This document shows positions 33,392-43,883 of a stretch of 64,000 nucleotides of DNA, piece by piece (the first letter of the stretch is position 1; each line of letters opens with the position of its first letter). The stretch is from Buttiauxella agrestis ATCC 33320. GTDB taxonomy: Bacteria > Pseudomonadota > Gammaproteobacteria > Enterobacterales > Enterobacteriaceae. The position numbers were made by a program, and so were the translations under genes. The stretch covers positions 3,038,001-3,102,000 of the forward strand of contig JALKFA010000001.1 of NCBI GenBank assembly GCA_024169445.1, given 5' to 3'. A model generated the notes under the pieces. The model saw only the letters and a program-made list of their open reading frames with translations, was not told where the DNA came from and searched no databases.

Positions 33392-33739
33392 TTTTCAATC
33401 CTGTCAGTGGTAACTCTGATAAGTGACGACTTCTGGCTGAAGCATAAATTAAAACTTCCCCTCATGGATCAATCTCAATTCATTTTTAAAACTGAAACGT
33501 GGTTTTTATTTTTAATGAAATGAGTGGTTCATTTTTATTATCAGCTTAAACCATTATTAATATAGGGTTTAAATTAAGAATCAATAAGTTATGTGAAAAG
33601 TAAATAAATCTTAAAATTTCAAATTTTTATTTTGCTTGATCGATTCACCGGTTTCATTCCTGTGAGTAATTATGCCAATCTAAAAGGGATGTAATGTGTT
33701 TCTGGTACCCATTCATATATCACAAAAAGGATTGTTTCG
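33392..33739. other. ppsR-ppsA divergent promoter region
   Basis: About 350 bp, strongly AT-rich in the middle (33480-33640). It holds the promoters of both genes and a likely Cra site (33635-33648). I see no other gene; the reading frame in the left part is not convincing. Confidence 0.5.
33635..33648. promoter_or_regulatory. putative Cra (FruR) site upstream of ppsA
   Basis: CTTGATCGATTCAC, read on the other strand GTGAATCGATCAAG, is close to the recalled Cra site of E. coli ppsA and to the TGAATC-type consensus. It lies 92 bp before ppsA. Cra activation of gluconeogenesis would fit. Confidence 0.6.
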
Positions 33740-36112
33740 ATGTCCAACTCGTCACCGCTGGTGCTTTGGTACAACCAACTTGGCATGAATGATGTAGACA
33801 GGGTCGGGGGCAAAAATGCCTCTCTGGGTGAAATGATTACCAACCTTTCAGGTATGGGTGTTTCCGTGCCGAATGGTTTTGCCACCACGGCCGAGGCGTT
33901 TAACTTCTTTCTTGACCAAAGTGGCGTGAACCAGCGTATCTATGAACTGCTGGATAAAACGGATATTGACGATGTCACCGAGCTTGCAAAAGCGGGTGCG
34001 CAAATCCGCCAATGGATAATCGACACGCCGTTCCAGCCTGAGCTGGAAAAAGCCATCCACGATGCCTACGAACAACTTTCCTCTGACGATGCTGATGCCT
34101 CTTTCGCCGTGCGCTCCTCCGCGACCGCAGAAGATATGCCGGATGCGTCGTTTGCCGGACAACAAGAAACTTTCCTCAACGTGCAAGGGTATGACGCGGT
34201 GTTGGTTGCCGTAAAACACGTCTTTGCTTCGCTGTTTAATGACCGTGCGATCTCTTATCGCGTTCATCAGGGCTACGACCACCGTGGCGTGGCGCTTTCT
34301 GCTGGCGTGCAGCGCATGGTGCGTTCTGACCTCGCGTCCTCGGGCGTGATGTTCTCCATCGATACCGAATCAGGTTTCGACCAGGTGGTATTTATTACCT
34401 CCGCTTATGGCCTTGGCGAAATGGTGGTGCAGGGCGCAGTCAACCCGGACGAATTCTACGTTCACAAACCGACTTTGGCGGCGGGGCGTCCTTCGATTGT
34501 GCGCCGCAACATGGGCTCGAAAAAAATCCGTATGATTTACGCACCTAGCCAGGAACATGGCAAACAGGTTCGTATTGAAGATGTTCCGCAAGCGTTGTGC
34601 GACCAGTTCTCCATCACGGCGGATGAAGTGCAGGAGCTGGCGAAACAAGCGGTACAAATTGAGAAACACTATGGCCGTCCGATGGATATCGAATGGGCTA
34701 AAGATGGGCACACCGGCAAGCTGTTTATTGTGCAGGCACGTCCAGAAACGGTGCGTTCTCAGGGCCAGGTCATGGAGCGTTATCAGTTGCACGCTCAGGG
34801 CAAAATTGTCGCTGAAGGGCGCGCCATCGGCCATCGCATCGGCGCGGGTCCGGTCAAAGTGATCCACGATATTAGTGAGATGAACCGTATTCAGCCGGGT
34901 GATGTGTTAGTCACCGACATGACCGACCCGGATTGGGAACCGATCATGAAAAAGGCGGCGGCGATTGTCACTAACCGTGGCGGACGTACCTGTCACGCGG
35001 CAATCATTGCCCGTGAACTGGGTATTCCGGCGGTAGTGGGTTGTGGCGACGCGACTGAGCGCATGAGCGAGGGGCAGAACGTCACGGTTTCTTGTGCGGA
35101 AGGCGATACCGGCTACGTCTATGCCGAACTGCTGGATTTCAGCGTGAAAAGTTCTACCGTCGACACCATGCCGGATCTGCCGTTGAAAATCATGATGAAC
35201 GTCGGTAACCCGGATCGTGCCTTTGATTTTGCCTGCTTGCCAAACGAAGGCGTAGGGCTGGCACGTCTGGAGTTCATCATCAACCGTATGATTGGCGTGC
35301 ATCCGCGTGCATTGCTGGAATTTGACCAGCAAGAGCCTGCATTGCAAAGCGAGATCCGCGAGATGATGAAAGGCTACGACGATCCGGTTGAGTTTTACGT
35401 CGGTCGTCTAACTGAAGGGATTGCCACATTGGGCGCGGCATTCTGGCCGAAGCGCGTGATTGTGCGCCTGTCTGATTTCAAATCTAACGAATACGCCAAC
35501 CTGGTAGGCGGCGAGCGTTATGAGCCGGAAGAAGAAAACCCAATGCTCGGTTTCCGTGGCGCGGGTCGTTATGTATCCGATAGTTTCCGTGAATGCTTCG
35601 CGCTGGAATGCGCCGCCATGAAACGCGTGCGTAACGAAATGGGCCTGACGAACGTCGAAGTGATGGTGCCGTTTGTGCGTACCGTCGCGCAGGCTAAAGC
35701 CGTGGTGGAAGAACTGGAACGTCAGGGTCTGAAACGCGGTGAGAACGGCCTGAAAATCATCATGATGTGTGAGATCCCATCCAACGCCTTACTGGCCGAT
35801 GAGTTCTTGCAATATTTCGATGGTTTCTCGATTGGTTCAAACGACATGACCCAGTTGGCATTGGGGCTGGACCGCGACTCTGGCGTGGTTTCCGAACTGT
35901 TTGACGAGCGCAACGACGCGGTAAAAGCACTGCTGTCGATGGCTATCAAAGCGGCGAAGAAACAAGGTAAATACGTCGGTATCTGTGGGCAAGGCCCGTC
36001 TGACCATGAAGATTTTGCGGTGTGGTTGATGGAACAGGGGATTGATAGTCTTTCTCTGAATCCGGATACCGTGGTGCAAACCTGGTTGAGTCTGGCAGAA
36101 GCGAATAAGTAA
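33740..36112 (+). CDS. ppsA: phosphoenolpyruvate synthase PpsA
   Basis: A 790-residue enzyme that makes PEP from pyruvate and ATP in gluconeogenesis. Domains: N-terminal ATP-grasp nucleotide domain (about 10-340), swivelling phosphohistidine domain with [15 protein letters not shown] (His near 419), and C-terminal TIM-barrel PEP-binding domain with [11 protein letters not shown] and CGQGPSD around residues 700-750. The length is close to E. coli PpsA. Regulated by PpsR, encoded divergently. Confidence 0.96.
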   Translation: MSNSSPLVLWYNQLGMNDVDRVGGKNASLGEMITNLSGMGVSVPNGFATTAEAFNFFLDQSGVNQRIYELLDKTDIDDVTELAKAGAQIRQWIIDTPFQPELEKAIHDAYEQLSSDDADASFAVRSSATAEDMPDASFAGQQETFLNVQGYDAVLVAVKHVFASLFNDRAISYRVHQGYDHRGVALSAGVQRMVRSDLASSGVMFSIDTESGFDQVVFITSAYGLGEMVVQGAVNPDEFYVHKPTLAAGRPSIVRRNMGSKKIRMIYAPSQEHGKQVRIEDVPQALCDQFSITADEVQELAKQAVQIEKHYGRPMDIEWAKDGHTGKLFIVQARPETVRSQGQVMERYQLHAQGKIVAEGRAIGHRIGAGPVKVIHDISEMNRIQPGDVLVTDMTDPDWEPIMKKAAAIVTNRGGRTCHAAIIARELGIPAVVGCGDATERMSEGQNVTVSCAEGDTGYVYAELLDFSVKSSTVDTMPDLPLKIMMNVGNPDRAFDFACLPNEGVGLARLEFIINRMIGVHPRALLEFDQQEPALQSEIREMMKGYDDPVEFYVGRLTEGIATLGAAFWPKRVIVRLSDFKSNEYANLVGGERYEPEEENPMLGFRGAGRYVSDSFRECFALECAAMKRVRNEMGLTNVEVMVPFVRTVAQAKAVVEELERQGLKRGENGLKIIMMCEIPSNALLADEFLQYFDGFSIGSNDMTQLALGLDRDSGVVSELFDERNDAVKALLSMAIKAAKKQGKYVGICGQGPSDHEDFAVWLMEQGIDSLSLNPDTVVQTWLSLAEANK

Positions 36113-36127
36113 TTCGTTTTCTTTTAA

Positions 36128-36155
36128 AAAGGCTCCTCATCGCTGAGGAGCCTTT
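36128..36155 (+). terminator. terminator after ppsA
   Basis: A perfect 12-bp stem AAAGGCTCCTCA / TGAGGAGCCTTT with loop TCGC, 15 bp after the ppsA stop, followed by AATATTTG. Confidence 0.88.
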
Positions 36156-36180
36156 AATATTTGTAGGTCGGATAAGTTGT

Positions 36181-36254
36181 AGGGTGGCTAAGCGCCAGCG
36201 TCATCCACCATTGTCGTCGATTATGTCGGGGGCGCTGCGCTTGCCCGACCTACC
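36181..36254. repeat. BIME/REP pair, copy 2 (between ppsA and the symporter gene)
   Basis: The same two palindromes as copy 1 but in the opposite order on the plus strand: GGGTGGCTAAGC...GTCATCCACC (36182-36209), then GTCGGGGGCGCTGCGCTTGC...CCGACC (36224-36251). It lies between convergent genes and ends 10 bp from the stop of the symporter gene. Confidence 0.8.
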
Positions 36255-36263
36255 AATCGTTTA

Positions 36264-37661
36264 TTACAAGGCTTTTGGCGTCATCACGCCAGTGACTTCA
36301 CTTTCACTCTGGAACTTGCCGACACGCAGGTCGCTCACAATACTGTTCATTCTCTCTTCAGTTAACTTGTAATAACGAATCGAGATAGCGGTAATTAAGT
36401 AGAAAATAGCCGGTAGTACGGTAAACAGAATCAGTACGCCACGCACGGCCTCGGCTGATTGTTGTTCCACACCCGCCTGATAACCAAACCACGCAAGACC
36501 CCAACCGGTTAACGCACCACCAATCGCTACACCCAATTTAATGATGAAGATATTTGCCGCAACGTTCATACCGGTAATACGGCGTTGGGTTTTCCATTCA
36601 CCATAGTTATTAGCATCGGTAATCATTGACCATTGCAGTGGAGCATTAATACCTTGCAGGATATTAAGCACGATATGCACCAGGAAAGCCGGTATCCAAT
36701 ATTCGGTTGGTAACACCAGGAATAATAACCCGATCACCGCACTGAGCACGTTTACCCATATTGAGGCGCGGATCTTACACATCCAGCTACCCAATTGTTT
36801 AGCAAACAGGCTGCCAAATACCGCCGCGATAGTCGTTGCCAGCATAAACATCGAAATAATGCCGCTGCCTTGATGAAGGATATATTGCACGAAATAGACC
36901 AGCAGGCTGCCACGTACCACGACACCACACAACATCGCAAGGTTATAAACCGACAGAATGCGCCATTGGTCGTTCTTTAATAAGATTTTCAAGTCGCGCA
37001 GGATATTCAGGTTTTCTTCTTTAACCGGCGTAATACGTTCACGGGTGGTGGCAAAGCACACCAGGAACATCAGGCAGCCAATCACACCGAAGATCCCCAT
37101 TGCCCACTGCATGCCAACGGCTCTGTCACCCGGCGAAATAAAATCAGCCAGTGGCAGAATCAACGCTGTACCCATCGCACCACCAATTGGCGCAATGGCA
37201 AAACGCCAGGATTGCAGGGACAGGTTTTCTTGTGGATCCGACGTAATCGCCGCACCTAAAGAGCAATAAGGAATATTTATTGCGGTATACATTATTGTCA
37301 TGAATATATAAGCCAGAACGGCGTAAACAATTTTACCGGTCTGCGAGAAATCAGGTGTTGAATAAACCAGCACACAACTGACGGCGAAAGGAACACAAAT
37401 AATCAATAACCAGGGGCGGAATCTCCCCCAACGGGTTTTGGTCTGGTCGGCAATCGCACCCATGATAGGATCGGTAATAGCATCCAGTACCCGGACGACT
37501 AAAAATAATGTCCCCATTACCGCCGGGGGCAAACCATAAATATTGGTATAAAAATAAGCCAGAATGGCGACCGAAGAATCAAACACGATGTGACTTGCCG
37601 CATCACCTAGTCCAAAACCCATTTTTTCTTTGTTGGTAATTTTTTCTGTAAGCACCGACAT
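36264..37661 (-). CDS. GPH-family glycoside/hexuronide cation symporter
   Basis: A 465-residue membrane carrier with about twelve helices of the glycoside-pentoside-hexuronide family (MelB, YicJ, XynT relatives). The N-terminal GLGDAASHIVFDS and DAITDPIMGAIADQTKTRWGRFRPW segments are the family hallmark. Divergent from the GH3 glycosidase gene, so it most likely imports the glycoside or oligosaccharide that the enzyme cuts, driven by Na+ or H+. The substrate is not known. Confidence 0.87.
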   Translation of the reverse strand: MSVLTEKITNKEKMGFGLGDAASHIVFDSSVAILAYFYTNIYGLPPAVMGTLFLVVRVLDAITDPIMGAIADQTKTRWGRFRPWLLIICVPFAVSCVLVYSTPDFSQTGKIVYAVLAYIFMTIMYTAINIPYCSLGAAITSDPQENLSLQSWRFAIAPIGGAMGTALILPLADFISPGDRAVGMQWAMGIFGVIGCLMFLVCFATTRERITPVKEENLNILRDLKILLKNDQWRILSVYNLAMLCGVVVRGSLLVYFVQYILHQGSGIISMFMLATTIAAVFGSLFAKQLGSWMCKIRASIWVNVLSAVIGLLFLVLPTEYWIPAFLVHIVLNILQGINAPLQWSMITDANNYGEWKTQRRITGMNVAANIFIIKLGVAIGGALTGWGLAWFGYQAGVEQQSAEAVRGVLILFTVLPAIFYLITAISIRYYKLTEERMNSIVSDLRVGKFQSESEVTGVMTPKAL

Positions 37662-37973
37662 GTATTCACCTTTATTAAGAGCCGGAATATAGACCTCGCG
37701 GATAGCACTAGTTATAAATTGTGAATCTGAGCAGGAGTATTGTAATTTTTCATTTGTGTTTTATGTTTCTTATCAAATGTGACGGGGTTATCTCTTATCG
37801 CCTCGGCTTCGTCCTGAAAGCCTCATTTTTCTGGTATATTTTTGAATTACGTCACACTTATGGCTAAAAACCAAAAAACGTAATCTTGCGGGTTATTCTG
37901 ACAATTGTTTGCCTCTTCAGTCATCACTCATATTGATACTTTCGCAAACCGCTGAACTCGAAAGGGGAACACT
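37662..37973. other. divergent control region of the symporter and GH3 genes
   Basis: A 312-bp AT-rich spacer with two promoters facing outward. TGTGA half-sites occur (around 37719 and 37778), which might be part of CRP sites, but I see no complete CRP palindrome and no clear operator for a LacI-type repressor. Confidence 0.4.
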
Positions 37974-40358
37974 ATGTCTGCCATTTATAAGCAAGCTCAT
38001 CGCCCGATTCATGAACGTGTCAGCGATCTGCTTTCACGTATGACTGCCGAAGAAAAATTCGCCCAAATGCACGCGTATTGGCTGATTTTATCCAGCGACG
38101 GCCATCACCGTGAACGGACCGATTTAAGCGATGAGTTTGCTGGCGTAACCGAGCAAGCAGCACTTGGCGAGCGTCTGAAACTGGGCGTCGGGCAAATTAC
38201 CCGCCCGTTAGGCACCCACATTGTCGATGCTAAAGAGGGTGTCCGTGCGGCTAATCGCTTGCAGAAAACCCTGATTGAAGAGACTCGGCTGGGCATTCCG
38301 GCCCTGTTTCACGAAGAGTGTTTAGTCGGGTTGCTGTGCAAAGATGCCACGCTGTTCCCGTCATCACTCAACTACGGCTCCACCTGGGATGTTGATCTTA
38401 TTGAACGTGCGGCAGCAGCGATTGGCGAAGAAGCCCGCTCGACCGGTTGCCATCAGGGACTCGCGCCAGTGCTGGATGTGTCACGCGATGTGCGCTGGGG
38501 GCGCACCGAAGAGACATTCGGTGAAGATCCGTGGCTGGTGGGCATGATGGCCACACACTATGTCAAAGGCTTACAGGGCAAAAATCGCGACTTGTTGGCA
38601 ACGCTCAAACATTACGTCGGCCATTCATTTAGCGAAGGCGCGCGCAACCATGCCCCTGTCCATCTTGGTTTTTGCGAATTAAACGATACCTTCCTGCTGC
38701 CGTTCGAAATGGCGGTAAAACTGGCAAATGCGGGCTCGGTGATGCCTGCTTATCACGATATTGATAACCAGCCTGGCCACTCCGATGAATTCTTACTGAC
38801 CACCGTGTTGCGTGAACAATGGGGCTTTGATGGGCTGATTGTTGCTGATTACGGAGGCGTGAGTTTGCTGCATCAGCATCACGGTATTTCGCACGATGCG
38901 GCAGAATCTGCGGCGCTGGCATTTAATGCCGGGCTGGATGTGGAACTACCAAAAGATGACTGCGCGCGCCATCTGGCCCAAGCCGTCGAGCGTGGTTTAA
39001 TCACCATGGAAAAAGTGGATGAGATTGTCGCTCGCGTGTTGAAAGAGAAATTCCGCCTCGGGTTATTTGAACAGCCTTATCGCGATGAAAACGGCGTCGT
39101 ATTGCAAAGTGAATCGACAAAAAAAATCGCTCGGGAAGTCGCCACACGCTCCATCACCATGCTCGAAAACGACGGAACGTTACCGCTGAAAGGGCAGCCG
39201 CGCGTGGCGGTTATTGGGCCAACGGCCGACGACCCGCTGGCTTTGCTCAGTGGTTATAGCTTCCCGGTGCATTTGATCATCAGCGATATGCTGGAACAAA
39301 CTTCACAAGTCGTCACCCCACTGCAAGCACTGCGCGAACAACTGGGTAGCGACAACATCCGTTATGCCAAAGGTTGCCATATTATCGAAAAACGTATGGC
39401 TGGCGCGCCTGTTTTCCCCGGTGATAGCGGCGGTAAACCGATGCAGTCTTCTCCGGTTTCAAACGACATTTCGTTGATTCCTGATGCGGTGAAAGTCGCC
39501 CAACAAAGCGATGTTGTGGTGCTGTGTGTCGGGGATTTATCCGGCTTATTCCAGAGCGGTACAGTGGGCGAAGGTTCAGATACCGACAGCCTGGTGTTGC
39601 CGGGTGTACAGCAGCAATTGCTGGACCAACTGATTGCCACCGGCAAACCGGTGGTCGTAGTGATGACCGGCGGGCGTCCTTACAATTTAGGCGGCCAGGA
39701 AGACAATGTTGCGGCATTACTGATGGCCTGGGCGCCAGGGCAAGAAGGTGGGTACGCCATTGCTGACGTGCTAACAGGGCGCGCAGAACCCGGCGGGCGG
39801 CTGGTAGTTTCCATCCCTAAAAGTGCGGGTGCGATGCCGTATTACTACAACCACAAACTCAAAAGCGGCGGCACGCCGTTTGCGTTTCATTTTGGCTCGC
39901 GTTACCCCTTTGGCTACGGCAAAACCTGGGCTGAATTCGACTACAGCCCGCTTCATATCGAAAGCGAAAGCGCTCCCAACGAGAACGGTGTGGTGAATGT
40001 CAGCGTGACCGTCAGCAACCGTGGGGGGGTGGCAGGCAGCGAAGTGGTGCAGCTTTATGTGCACGATAAAGTGGCGTCGATGGTGCGGCCGGTACAGGAG
40101 CTTAAAGCTTTCCAGCGAGTACATCTTGAGCCAGGGGCCAGTGCCAGTCTCACTTTTGATATTCCCACCGATATGCTGAATTTCACCCGTCGCAATGGCG
40201 AACGCGTGGTGGAGCCTGGCGAGTTTGAGATTCGTGTTGGCGCATCAAGTGGCGATATTAAAAGCTCGGGAATTGTGCGGGTCACCGGTGACACCCGGGT
40301 CATCAACGGGGAGTGGCGAATGGTAAGTCATTGCGAGGTAGAGCATTTTTTCGCGTAA
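37974..40358 (+). CDS. glycoside hydrolase family 3 enzyme (beta-glucosidase/beta-xylosidase type)
   Basis: A 794-residue GH3 protein without a signal peptide, thus cytoplasmic. Order: N-terminal TIM-barrel with KHYVGHS (about 215-221) and nucleophile Asp292 in LIVADYGGV, then the alpha/beta sandwich (about 390-620, AVIGPTADDPLALLSGY and VVVMTGGRPYNLGG), then a C-terminal fibronectin III-like domain (about 680-780, VSVTVSNRGGVAGSEVVQLYV). It should remove terminal beta-linked sugars from substrates brought in by the divergent symporter. Glucose or xylose specificity cannot be told from the sequence alone. Confidence 0.88.
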   Translation: MSAIYKQAHRPIHERVSDLLSRMTAEEKFAQMHAYWLILSSDGHHRERTDLSDEFAGVTEQAALGERLKLGVGQITRPLGTHIVDAKEGVRAANRLQKTLIEETRLGIPALFHEECLVGLLCKDATLFPSSLNYGSTWDVDLIERAAAAIGEEARSTGCHQGLAPVLDVSRDVRWGRTEETFGEDPWLVGMMATHYVKGLQGKNRDLLATLKHYVGHSFSEGARNHAPVHLGFCELNDTFLLPFEMAVKLANAGSVMPAYHDIDNQPGHSDEFLLTTVLREQWGFDGLIVADYGGVSLLHQHHGISHDAAESAALAFNAGLDVELPKDDCARHLAQAVERGLITMEKVDEIVARVLKEKFRLGLFEQPYRDENGVVLQSESTKKIAREVATRSITMLENDGTLPLKGQPRVAVIGPTADDPLALLSGYSFPVHLIISDMLEQTSQVVTPLQALREQLGSDNIRYAKGCHIIEKRMAGAPVFPGDSGGKPMQSSPVSNDISLIPDAVKVAQQSDVVVLCVGDLSGLFQSGTVGEGSDTDSLVLPGVQQQLLDQLIATGKPVVVVMTGGRPYNLGGQEDNVAALLMAWAPGQEGGYAIADVLTGRAEPGGRLVVSIPKSAGAMPYYYNHKLKSGGTPFAFHFGSRYPFGYGKTWAEFDYSPLHIESESAPNENGVVNVSVTVSNRGGVAGSEVVQLYVHDKVASMVRPVQELKAFQRVHLEPGASASLTFDIPTDMLNFTRRNGERVVEPGEFEIRVGASSGDIKSSGIVRVTGDTRVINGEWRMVSHCEVEHFFA

Positions 40359-40443
40359 AGATCCTTTTTCCGAACGAAGCGCGTAAGATTGATGCTTATC
40401 CTTGCTGTCGGGATGGCAGCGATAAATTTCTAAGGCTGTTGTC

Positions 40444-42321
40444 ATGAGTGTAAGCACTTCAGAAAGCCATGCTCCTTTTGGTGCGTTATTAGGCCATGCC
40501 CCAGGCGGTGTGGCCATTTACTCCTCAAATTACGATTCGCTTGACCCCAACGCCTGGCCGGATGACACGTGGTTCAGACATTATCTGGACCACGAATACA
40601 TGGGTTATAAGTGGCAGTGTGTCGAGTTCGTGCGCCGCTTTCTTTATATCAATCACGGGATAGTTTTCACTGATGTCAGCATGGCATATGAAATCTTCTC
40701 GTTGCGCTATCTGCGCCAGGTCGTCAATGACAATATTCTTCCCCTTCAGGCGTTTGCCAATGGCTGTGAACGCGCACCAGTCGCCGGTTCATTGCTGGTC
40801 TGGCAACAAGGGGGCGAGTTTGAGCACACCGGACATGTGGCGGTGATTACTCAGGTTCTGGCCGATAAAGTCAGGATCGCTGAGCAAAACGTCATCCATC
40901 ATCCACTGCCAGTCGGCCAGCAATGGACCCGTGAACTGGTTTTGGTCAATCAGGATGGGAAATACTTCATTCAGGACACCTTCGATGATACGGAGATCTT
41001 AGGCTGGATGATTCAGACGGCGGAGAGTCAATACAGCCTGCCGCAACCGGAAATTCCGGCCCAGTGCCTGGCGATTCATTGTCAGCAAGTCGATGATAAA
41101 GGGCAGTTTGCCAGTCACTGGCTGGATGAGCAGGACCCGGTCGAGTTGGCCTATGTTCAGGCCAAAGAAGGGCACATTGTTAATGCCAATCCGTATCGTT
41201 ACTTTACGCTGTCCCACAGTGCGGAACAGGAACTCATTCGCGCCACCAATGAGCTGCATCTCATGTATCTGCATGCCACCGACAAGGTGCTGAAAGATAA
41301 TGATCTGTTGGCGTTGTTCGATATTCCGGAAGTGTTATGGCCGCGCCTGAGACTCTCCTGGCAGAATCGTCGCCATCATATGGTGACGGGGCGTCTTGAC
41401 TTCTGCATGGATGAACGCGGATTAAAAGTGTACGAATACAATGCGGATTCGGCCTCATGCCATACCGAGGCCGGTTTGATTCTGGCGAAATGGGCGCAGC
41501 AAGCGGGTGTGACAGAAGGTAGCGATCCTGGTGAGCGTTTGTTTAATGCGCTAACCAATACCTGGAAACATAGCTATGCGCGTCCGTTTGTCCATATCCT
41601 GCAAGATAACGACGCGGAAGAGAATTACCATGCGCAGTTTGTTCAACGCTCTCTGGCGAAGGCGGGGTTTGAAAGTAAAATTCTGCATGGCCTGGATCAG
41701 CTGCAATGGGATACCACCGGGCAATTGGTTGACGGCGAGCATCGCCAGATTAACTGCGTGTGGAAGACGTGGGCATGGGAAACTGCACTCGACCAGTTGC
41801 GCGCTGAGAGTGAAGCCGCCTACGCCGGGCTGCCGATTCGTACCGGGCATTCTCAAGATAGCGTCAGGTTGATTGATGTCTTGTTGCGCCCGGAAGTGAT
41901 GGTTTTTGAACCGCTATGGACCATTATTCCCAGCAACAAAGCGATACTGCCGGTGCTTTGGTCTTTGTTCCCGAACCACCGCTACCTGCTGAATGCGGAT
42001 TTCGAAGTCAATAAAGCGCTTGAGCAAAGCGGTTATGCCGTCAAACCGATCGCCGGACGTTGCGGCAATAATATCGGGCTGATTAGTCACCAGGAGCAAG
42101 TGCTGGATGAAACCAGCGGCAACTTCTCCGGGCAGAAAAATATCTACCAACAACTCTGGTGCTTGCCTAAAGTGGCTGGTCGTTATGTGCAGTTATGCAC
42201 GTTTACAACTGGCGGGCATTACGGTGGGGTGTGCGTCCGTTCTGAGAACAGTCTTGTGATAAAAAAAGAGAGCGATATCGATCCGCTGCGCATTCTTGGC
42301 GATGAGCACTTTGTTAAATAA
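40444..42321 (+). CDS. gss: bifunctional glutathionylspermidine synthetase/amidase
   Basis: A 625-residue two-domain enzyme. The N-terminal CHAP amidase (1-200) has the catalytic Cys59 in YKWQCVEFVRRF and His in HTGHVAVI; the C-terminal ATP-grasp synthetase (about 210-620) has YEYNADSASCHTEAG and PIAGRCGNNIG. It joins glutathione and spermidine and can split the product. The gene converges on rprA. Confidence 0.94.
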   Translation: MSVSTSESHAPFGALLGHAPGGVAIYSSNYDSLDPNAWPDDTWFRHYLDHEYMGYKWQCVEFVRRFLYINHGIVFTDVSMAYEIFSLRYLRQVVNDNILPLQAFANGCERAPVAGSLLVWQQGGEFEHTGHVAVITQVLADKVRIAEQNVIHHPLPVGQQWTRELVLVNQDGKYFIQDTFDDTEILGWMIQTAESQYSLPQPEIPAQCLAIHCQQVDDKGQFASHWLDEQDPVELAYVQAKEGHIVNANPYRYFTLSHSAEQELIRATNELHLMYLHATDKVLKDNDLLALFDIPEVLWPRLRLSWQNRRHHMVTGRLDFCMDERGLKVYEYNADSASCHTEAGLILAKWAQQAGVTEGSDPGERLFNALTNTWKHSYARPFVHILQDNDAEENYHAQFVQRSLAKAGFESKILHGLDQLQWDTTGQLVDGEHRQINCVWKTWAWETALDQLRAESEAAYAGLPIRTGHSQDSVRLIDVLLRPEVMVFEPLWTIIPSNKAILPVLWSLFPNHRYLLNADFEVNKALEQSGYAVKPIAGRCGNNIGLISHQEQVLDETSGNFSGQKNIYQQLWCLPKVAGRYVQLCTFTTGGHYGGVCVRSENSLVIKKESDIDPLRILGDEHFVK

Positions 42322-42326
42322 CACGC

Positions 42327-42431
42327 AAAAAAAAGCCCATCGTTGAGATGGGCAAAGACTACACACAGCAATTCGTTGTTTCACTCAGGGGATTTCCATG
42401 CTTATAAATCAATGCGTTGATTCATAGCCGT
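42327..42431 (-). ncRNA. rprA: RprA small RNA
   Basis: About 105 nt reading leftward. The RNA begins ACGGCTATGAATCAACG at 42431, contains GCATGGAAATCCCCTGAGTG (the region known to open the rpoS leader), and ends with a GCCCATC...GATGGGC terminator and eight T residues at 42334-42327. It matches E. coli RprA almost base for base as recalled, and lies next to ydiK as in E. coli. RprA is an Hfq-dependent activator of RpoS and repressor of csgD, made under Rcs control; a GAGGAATCCGAG sequence upstream may be part of an RcsB site. It was not covered by any open reading frame. Confidence 0.93.
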
Positions 42432-42628
42432 GAAGTAATAGTAGGTATATCCCCTGGGAGCGTCACTCGGATTCCTCTCAATAGTTAATGGATAGTTAAC
42501 GATTAAGATCACATTTCTCGAATCGAAACTCTGTGCGGAAGATAAAAGCGGAGGGATAGATAAGCATTGCTAACCTTTACGCTTGTGTTACTCCCCGATT
42601 GAGGGAGCAACACAAGTTTCAATGACGG

Positions 42629-43729
42629 TTATTCTCGTTCTTCCAGAACTTCAACCACTTCATTGGGGTCGTCTTGCGGGGCTGGTGCTTCATGAATCCA
42701 CACCGAAATCAGGCGATATGAAACCGCCAGCAGAACCGGCCCGATAAACAAGCCAATCATGCCAAAGGCAATCAAACCGCCAATGACGCCAGAAAGGATC
42801 AGGATCATCGGCAAGTCAGCACCCATACGAATCAGCACCGGACGAATAAAGTTATCCATCGTGCCGACCACGCAACTCCACACCAGCAGCACGGTACCCC
42901 AGGTGTTATCACCCGTCCAGTACAGCCAGGCAATGGATGGAATCAGCACCAGCAACGGGCCGATTTGCACCAGGCAACACATCAGCATCACCACGGTTAA
43001 CAGTGTGGCGTTGGGGATACCGGCAATCGCCAGACCCACGCCGCCCAATATCGACTGAACTAGTGCTGTGACCACCACGCCCAACGCCACTGCGCGAATC
43101 GCTTGCCCGGCCAGTAACACGGCGGCATCGCCGCGTTTGCCCGCCAGACGGAACGCAAAATGACGAATCCCATTGCCCAGCGTTTCGCCTTTCGCATACA
43201 GCAACACGCTGAACAACAGCATCAGGCCGCAGTGCATCAGGAAGCTGCCAACGTGAATCGCTTGTCCAAGGAACCAGGTCGTGGTGCTGCCAATATAAGG
43301 GCGAATTTTTGCCATAATGGCGCTGCCGCCGCTGTCTACCAGCGTATTCCAGCCAGAGTAAAGGCTGTCACCGATCAGCGGAATGCTATGGAGCCAATCA
43401 AATTTCGGCAATTCCATATTGCCTTTGGTAGCCCACTCAATAACCGGGCCGCTGTTATCCACCAGGCTATTAACCAGCAGCGCCACCGGAATAACAAACA
43501 GCATCAGTAGCAGAAGCGTCATCACCAGTACGGCTAGCGCACGCTTTCCCCACAACAAATGTTGCACTCTGATCATCAACGGCCAGGTCGCAAGAACGAT
43601 TGTCCCCGCCCAGGCGAAGCCGAGCACGAACGGACGGACAATCCAGATACAGGCGATCATCATCACCGAAATAAACAACACCGACAGCAAGATCTGCAGC
43701 AGATCCTTTGGCTGACTGACTTTAACCAT
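42629..43729 (-). CDS. ydiK: AI-2E family inner membrane transporter YdiK
   Basis: A 366-residue protein of the AI-2E exporter (UPF0118) family with about eight membrane helices, including the conserved GLIAFGMIGLFIGPVLLAV near the C terminus. What it carries is unknown. The ATG at 43729 (MVKVSQPKD) aligns with E. coli YdiK and has AAGG upstream; a GTG 12 bases earlier is less likely. Confidence 0.9.
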   Translation of the reverse strand: MVKVSQPKDLLQILLSVLFISVMMIACIWIVRPFVLGFAWAGTIVLATWPLMIRVQHLLWGKRALAVLVMTLLLLMLFVIPVALLVNSLVDNSGPVIEWATKGNMELPKFDWLHSIPLIGDSLYSGWNTLVDSGGSAIMAKIRPYIGSTTTWFLGQAIHVGSFLMHCGLMLLFSVLLYAKGETLGNGIRHFAFRLAGKRGDAAVLLAGQAIRAVALGVVVTALVQSILGGVGLAIAGIPNATLLTVVMLMCCLVQIGPLLVLIPSIAWLYWTGDNTWGTVLLVWSCVVGTMDNFIRPVLIRMGADLPMILILSGVIGGLIAFGMIGLFIGPVLLAVSYRLISVWIHEAPAPQDDPNEVVEVLEERE

Positions 43730-43883
43730 AGATAAAATCACCTTAATAACCGATCGCGGGCAAAGTGCCTGCGTTAAAACCGCAAAGCGGTAACGATAAT
43801 GATGATGTATTTACAGGATTTTTAACAGGAACAAAACAGTCAGGCATGTCCTAAAAAAATGTGTTAAAAAATGGGGACCCCTG

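Noticed and set aside
33317-33523. A 68-residue plus-strand frame at the ppsR start
   Set aside because: Overlaps ppsR in antisense and the AT-rich promoter region; no ribosome site.
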